NCBI GenBank assembly: GCA_027484725.1
Contig: JAIXSK010000012.1
Span: 1 to 64,000 of the forward strand
Length of the DNA stretch: 64,000 nucleotides
From: Flavobacterium sp.
GTDB taxonomy: Bacteria > Bacteroidota > Bacteroidia > Flavobacteriales > Flavobacteriaceae
Direction of reading: 5' to 3'
The stretch's first letter is position 1. Every line of letters starts with the position of its first letter. Positions 61,871 to 64,000 of this stretch are shown piece by piece. Below the pieces are notes generated by a model. That model saw only the letters and a program-made list of their open reading frames with translations, was not told the origin of the DNA and searched no databases. Position numbers and translations under genes: made by a program.

Positions 61871-64000
61871 ATGGACACCAACCAATGTTTTCACTGCGGG
61901 TTGGATGTGGTCGAATCAGACACAATTCATTTGGACGGCAAGACTTTTTGTTGTGCCGGATGCAAAACAGTGTATGAAATTTTCAGTTCTAACGGCATGG
62001 ACTGTTACTACGATTTTCAACAATCGCCCGGCGCCACACCCCAAGAAATAAAAGGCAAGTACGACTTTCTAGACAATCCCGAAATTGCTGAAAAACTGCT
62101 TGAATTCAATGAGTCTGAAACGGCTATTGTATCATTGTATATTCCGCACATACACTGTAGTTCTTGTATTTGGGTACTTGAAAATCTGCAACGTCTTCAG
62201 GGTGGTATCACCCAATCGCAAGTAAACTTCCCGCAAAAGAAAGTGCGTATCACCTACAAACCCCATTTGGTTTCGCTCAAAGAAATGGTTTTGCTTTTGA
62301 GTTCTATTGGCTATGAACCTTATATCAGTTTAGAGCAATATGAATCTGGGAAGCACAAGGTTGATCGCAGTTTGACTTATAAATTAGGCGTGGCGTTTTT
62401 CTGCTTTGGCAACATTATGCTCTTGTCGTTTCCGGAGTATTTTGAAGTGAGCGAATTTTGGCTGGATCAATACAAAGGATTCTTTAGATGGCTCATATTT
62501 GCTTTGGCTCTGCCGAGTTTTTTGTATTCGGCCAGCGGATATTACCAAGCTGCCTACAAAAGCATGCGCGCCGGCTTGCTCAATATTGAAATTCCGATTG
62601 CGCTGGGCATCATTGTGATGTTTGTGCGCAGTACTTTTGATATGCTCATGAATTACGGCCCAGGCTTTTTTGACAGCATGACCGGACTGGTTTTTTTCAT
62701 GTTGCTGGGCAAAACGTTTCAGACCAAAACCTATAGTTTTTTGAGTTTTGAGCGCGATTTTAAATCTTATTTTCCGATTGCGGTGTCTCGCATCCGCGGA
62801 AATCTCGAAGAAAACGTTGCGGTTTATGACATTGTCAAAGGTGACCGACTGTTGATTCGCAATCAAGAACTTATTCCGGTAGACGGAATATTGATCTCAG
62901 CCACGGCCGAAATTGATTACAGTTTTGTAAGTGGCGAGGCCAATCCGGTCTTTAAACAATCTGGCGATAAAGTTTACGCCGGCGGAAAACAAGTAGGACA
63001 AGTCATTGAAATGGAAGTGTTGCACAGCGTTTCGCAGAGTTACCTTACACAACTTTGGAGCAATGATGTCTTTCAGAAAAAAGTCAACCAAAAACACAAA
63101 AGCATTACCGATACGGTGAGTCGATATTTTACACCGGCTTTGCTGTTGATTTCTGTGATTGGTTTTGGCATTTGGATTCCGAGCGATACCAACACCGCTT
63201 TTAATGTATTCACAGCGGTGCTGATTGTGGCTTGTCCGTGTGCACTTGCGCTAACTGCTCCGTTTACTTTGGGCAATATGTTGCGCATTTTGGGTAATCA
63301 AAAATTCTATCTTAAAAATGCTACGGTCATTGAGCAATTGGCACAAGCCGATACGATTGTTTTTGACAAAACCGGAACCATCACTACCAATGCCGGAGCG
63401 GCAATTACTTATCAAGGCGAAGCTCTGTCAGAAGAGCAGACTTTGGTTCTGAAAAATGTACTGCGCGCGTCGAATCATCCGCTGAGTCGAATGCTTTATA
63501 ATCATTTGCCATCGGCAGCACGAATGAGCGTTGCTTTGTTTGAAGAAATTCCCGGAAAAGGCATTGTTGCAAGTGTTCAAGGAATCAATTACAAAGTAGG
63601 CTCTGCTTCTTTTACCGGAAGTGCAGCTACTTCAGAAATGCATCAGACGGCGGTGCACATTCAAATTAACGATACATATATAGGTAAGTTTGTTTTCAAT
63701 AATCAATATCGTCATGGTTTGAGTGAATTGTTTGAAAAACTCAGTCAAAAATATACGCTCAAAGTTTTATCGGGGGACAACGAAGGCGAACGCGAAGTTT
63801 TGCAAAAAATATTGCCAGTAGGAACCGAATTGGTTTTTAATCAAACGCCCGAGCAAAAACTTGAATTTGTTAAGAATCTGCAACATCAAGGTGCCAAAGT
63901 AATGATGGTGGGTGACGGGCTCAACGATGCCGGAGCACTGGCACAAAGTGATGTAGGTATTGCCATTGCTGAAAATGTCAATGTGTTTTCACCGGCGTGT
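61871..64000 (+). CDS. ccoI: Copper-transporting P1B ATPase, CcoI/FixI type (3' end beyond the window), 710 aa visible
   Basis: Open to the right edge, so absent from the ORF track. An N-terminal metal-binding region has two Cys clusters (CFHCG, CCAGC), then a ferredoxin-like HMA domain with HCSSCIW. Membrane helices from about residue 165 follow. The core motifs are SGEANPV (actuator), VACPCALAL (transport CPC), DKTGT (phosphorylation Asp), SNHPLS and MVGDGLNDAGAL. CcoI exports copper for maturation of cbb3 oxidase. The start at 61871 gives the CFHCG head. cco genes are expected just outside the window. Confidence 0.92.
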   Translation, partial: MDTNQCFHCGLDVVESDTIHLDGKTFCCAGCKTVYEIFSSNGMDCYYDFQQSPGATPQEIKGKYDFLDNPEIAEKLLEFNESETAIVSLYIPHIHCSSCIWVLENLQRLQGGITQSQVNFPQKKVRITYKPHLVSLKEMVLLLSSIGYEPYISLEQYESGKHKVDRSLTYKLGVAFFCFGNIMLLSFPEYFEVSEFWLDQYKGFFRWLIFALALPSFLYSASGYYQAAYKSMRAGLLNIEIPIALGIIVMFVRSTFDMLMNYGPGFFDSMTGLVFFMLLGKTFQTKTYSFLSFERDFKSYFPIAVSRIRGNLEENVAVYDIVKGDRLLIRNQELIPVDGILISATAEIDYSFVSGEANPVFKQSGDKVYAGGKQVGQVIEMEVLHSVSQSYLTQLWSNDVFQKKVNQKHKSITDTVSRYFTPALLLISVIGFGIWIPSDTNTAFNVFTAVLIVACPCALALTAPFTLGNMLRILGNQKFYLKNATVIEQLAQADTIVFDKTGTITTNAGAAITYQGEALSEEQTLVLKNVLRASNHPLSRMLYNHLPSAARMSVALFEEIPGKGIVASVQGINYKVGSASFTGSAATSEMHQTAVHIQINDTYIGKFVFNNQYRHGLSELFEKLSQKYTLKVLSGDNEGEREVLQKILPVGTELVFNQTPEQKLEFVKNLQHQGAKVMMVGDGLNDAGALAQSDVGIAIAENVNVFSPAC

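Noticed and set aside
62384-62866. 160-codon minus-strand ORF
   Set aside because: It is antisense to the membrane part of the copper ATPase, which runs open to the window edge and carries all family motifs.

Overview
The window reads as chromosomal DNA of a member of the Bacteroidota, most probably a flavobacterium (Flavobacteriales). The evidence is the genes and signals: a T9SS sorting-domain protein, a TonB receptor with a carboxypeptidase-regulatory plug extension, 2TM-domain proteins, DUF5606, a CAL67264-type mini membrane protein, the hut genes, and many Bacteroidota-type -7 promoter boxes (TAnnTTTG). No rRNA, tRNA or CRISPR array was recognised.

Layout. 1-2675: an integron-like module on the minus strand. 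A tyrosine recombinase is followed by a candidate attI and two small gene cassettes, each ending in a roughly 130-bp attC-like site. The recombinase has XerC/D-like proportions and lacks the extra segment of classical IntI. This is the strongest candidate for an undescribed system here. 2676-15400: housekeeping genes (pyrD, a SatD-like/DUF3307 pair, an HMG-CoA-lyase family gene, guaB, a UvrD/PcrA helicase, a Sua5/YrdC protein, an OmpA-like lipoprotein). The gaps between them are packed with GC-rich interspersed and tandem repeats. 15400-22000: a glycosyltransferase with a small HsdR-N nuclease-like protein, holA, a mini membrane protein, and a T9SS protein paired with a 970-residue beta-helix surface protein. 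22000-32800: ettA, a TPR hybrid histidine kinase, a DEAD-box helicase, hutG and hutI flanking a coiled-coil protein, corA and a polytopic membrane protein. 32900-39000: a TonB receptor, a periplasmic TPR-like protein, and a LytS-type kinase fused to a 2TM domain with two free 2TM proteins and a LytTR response regulator. 39080-42232: ctaA, a CCA-adding enzyme and a second Sua5/YrdC.

42303-57158 is a surface-glycan island. A pseudaminic acid operon (pseB, pseC, pseF, a double-GNAT protein, pseI) continues into a PhyH-like dioxygenase and two glycosyltransferases. No pseG is visible. It is followed by lipopolysaccharide-type genes: a YejM/PbgA-like protein with its metal site apparently intact, a Kdo-kinase-like protein, a GT9-GT2 fusion and an LTA-synthase-like protein. 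57177-64000 holds dapD, ruvX, def, a DUF5606 gene, mazG, and a Crp/Fnr regulator divergent from a CcoI/FixI-type copper P-type ATPase that runs off the right edge. A perfect TGA-N6-TCA palindrome lies in that divergent promoter region.

Coordinates were checked against the printed sequence. Where the ORF track starts upstream of the likely start codon, the corrected start is given. Family names come from motif recognition without database searches.
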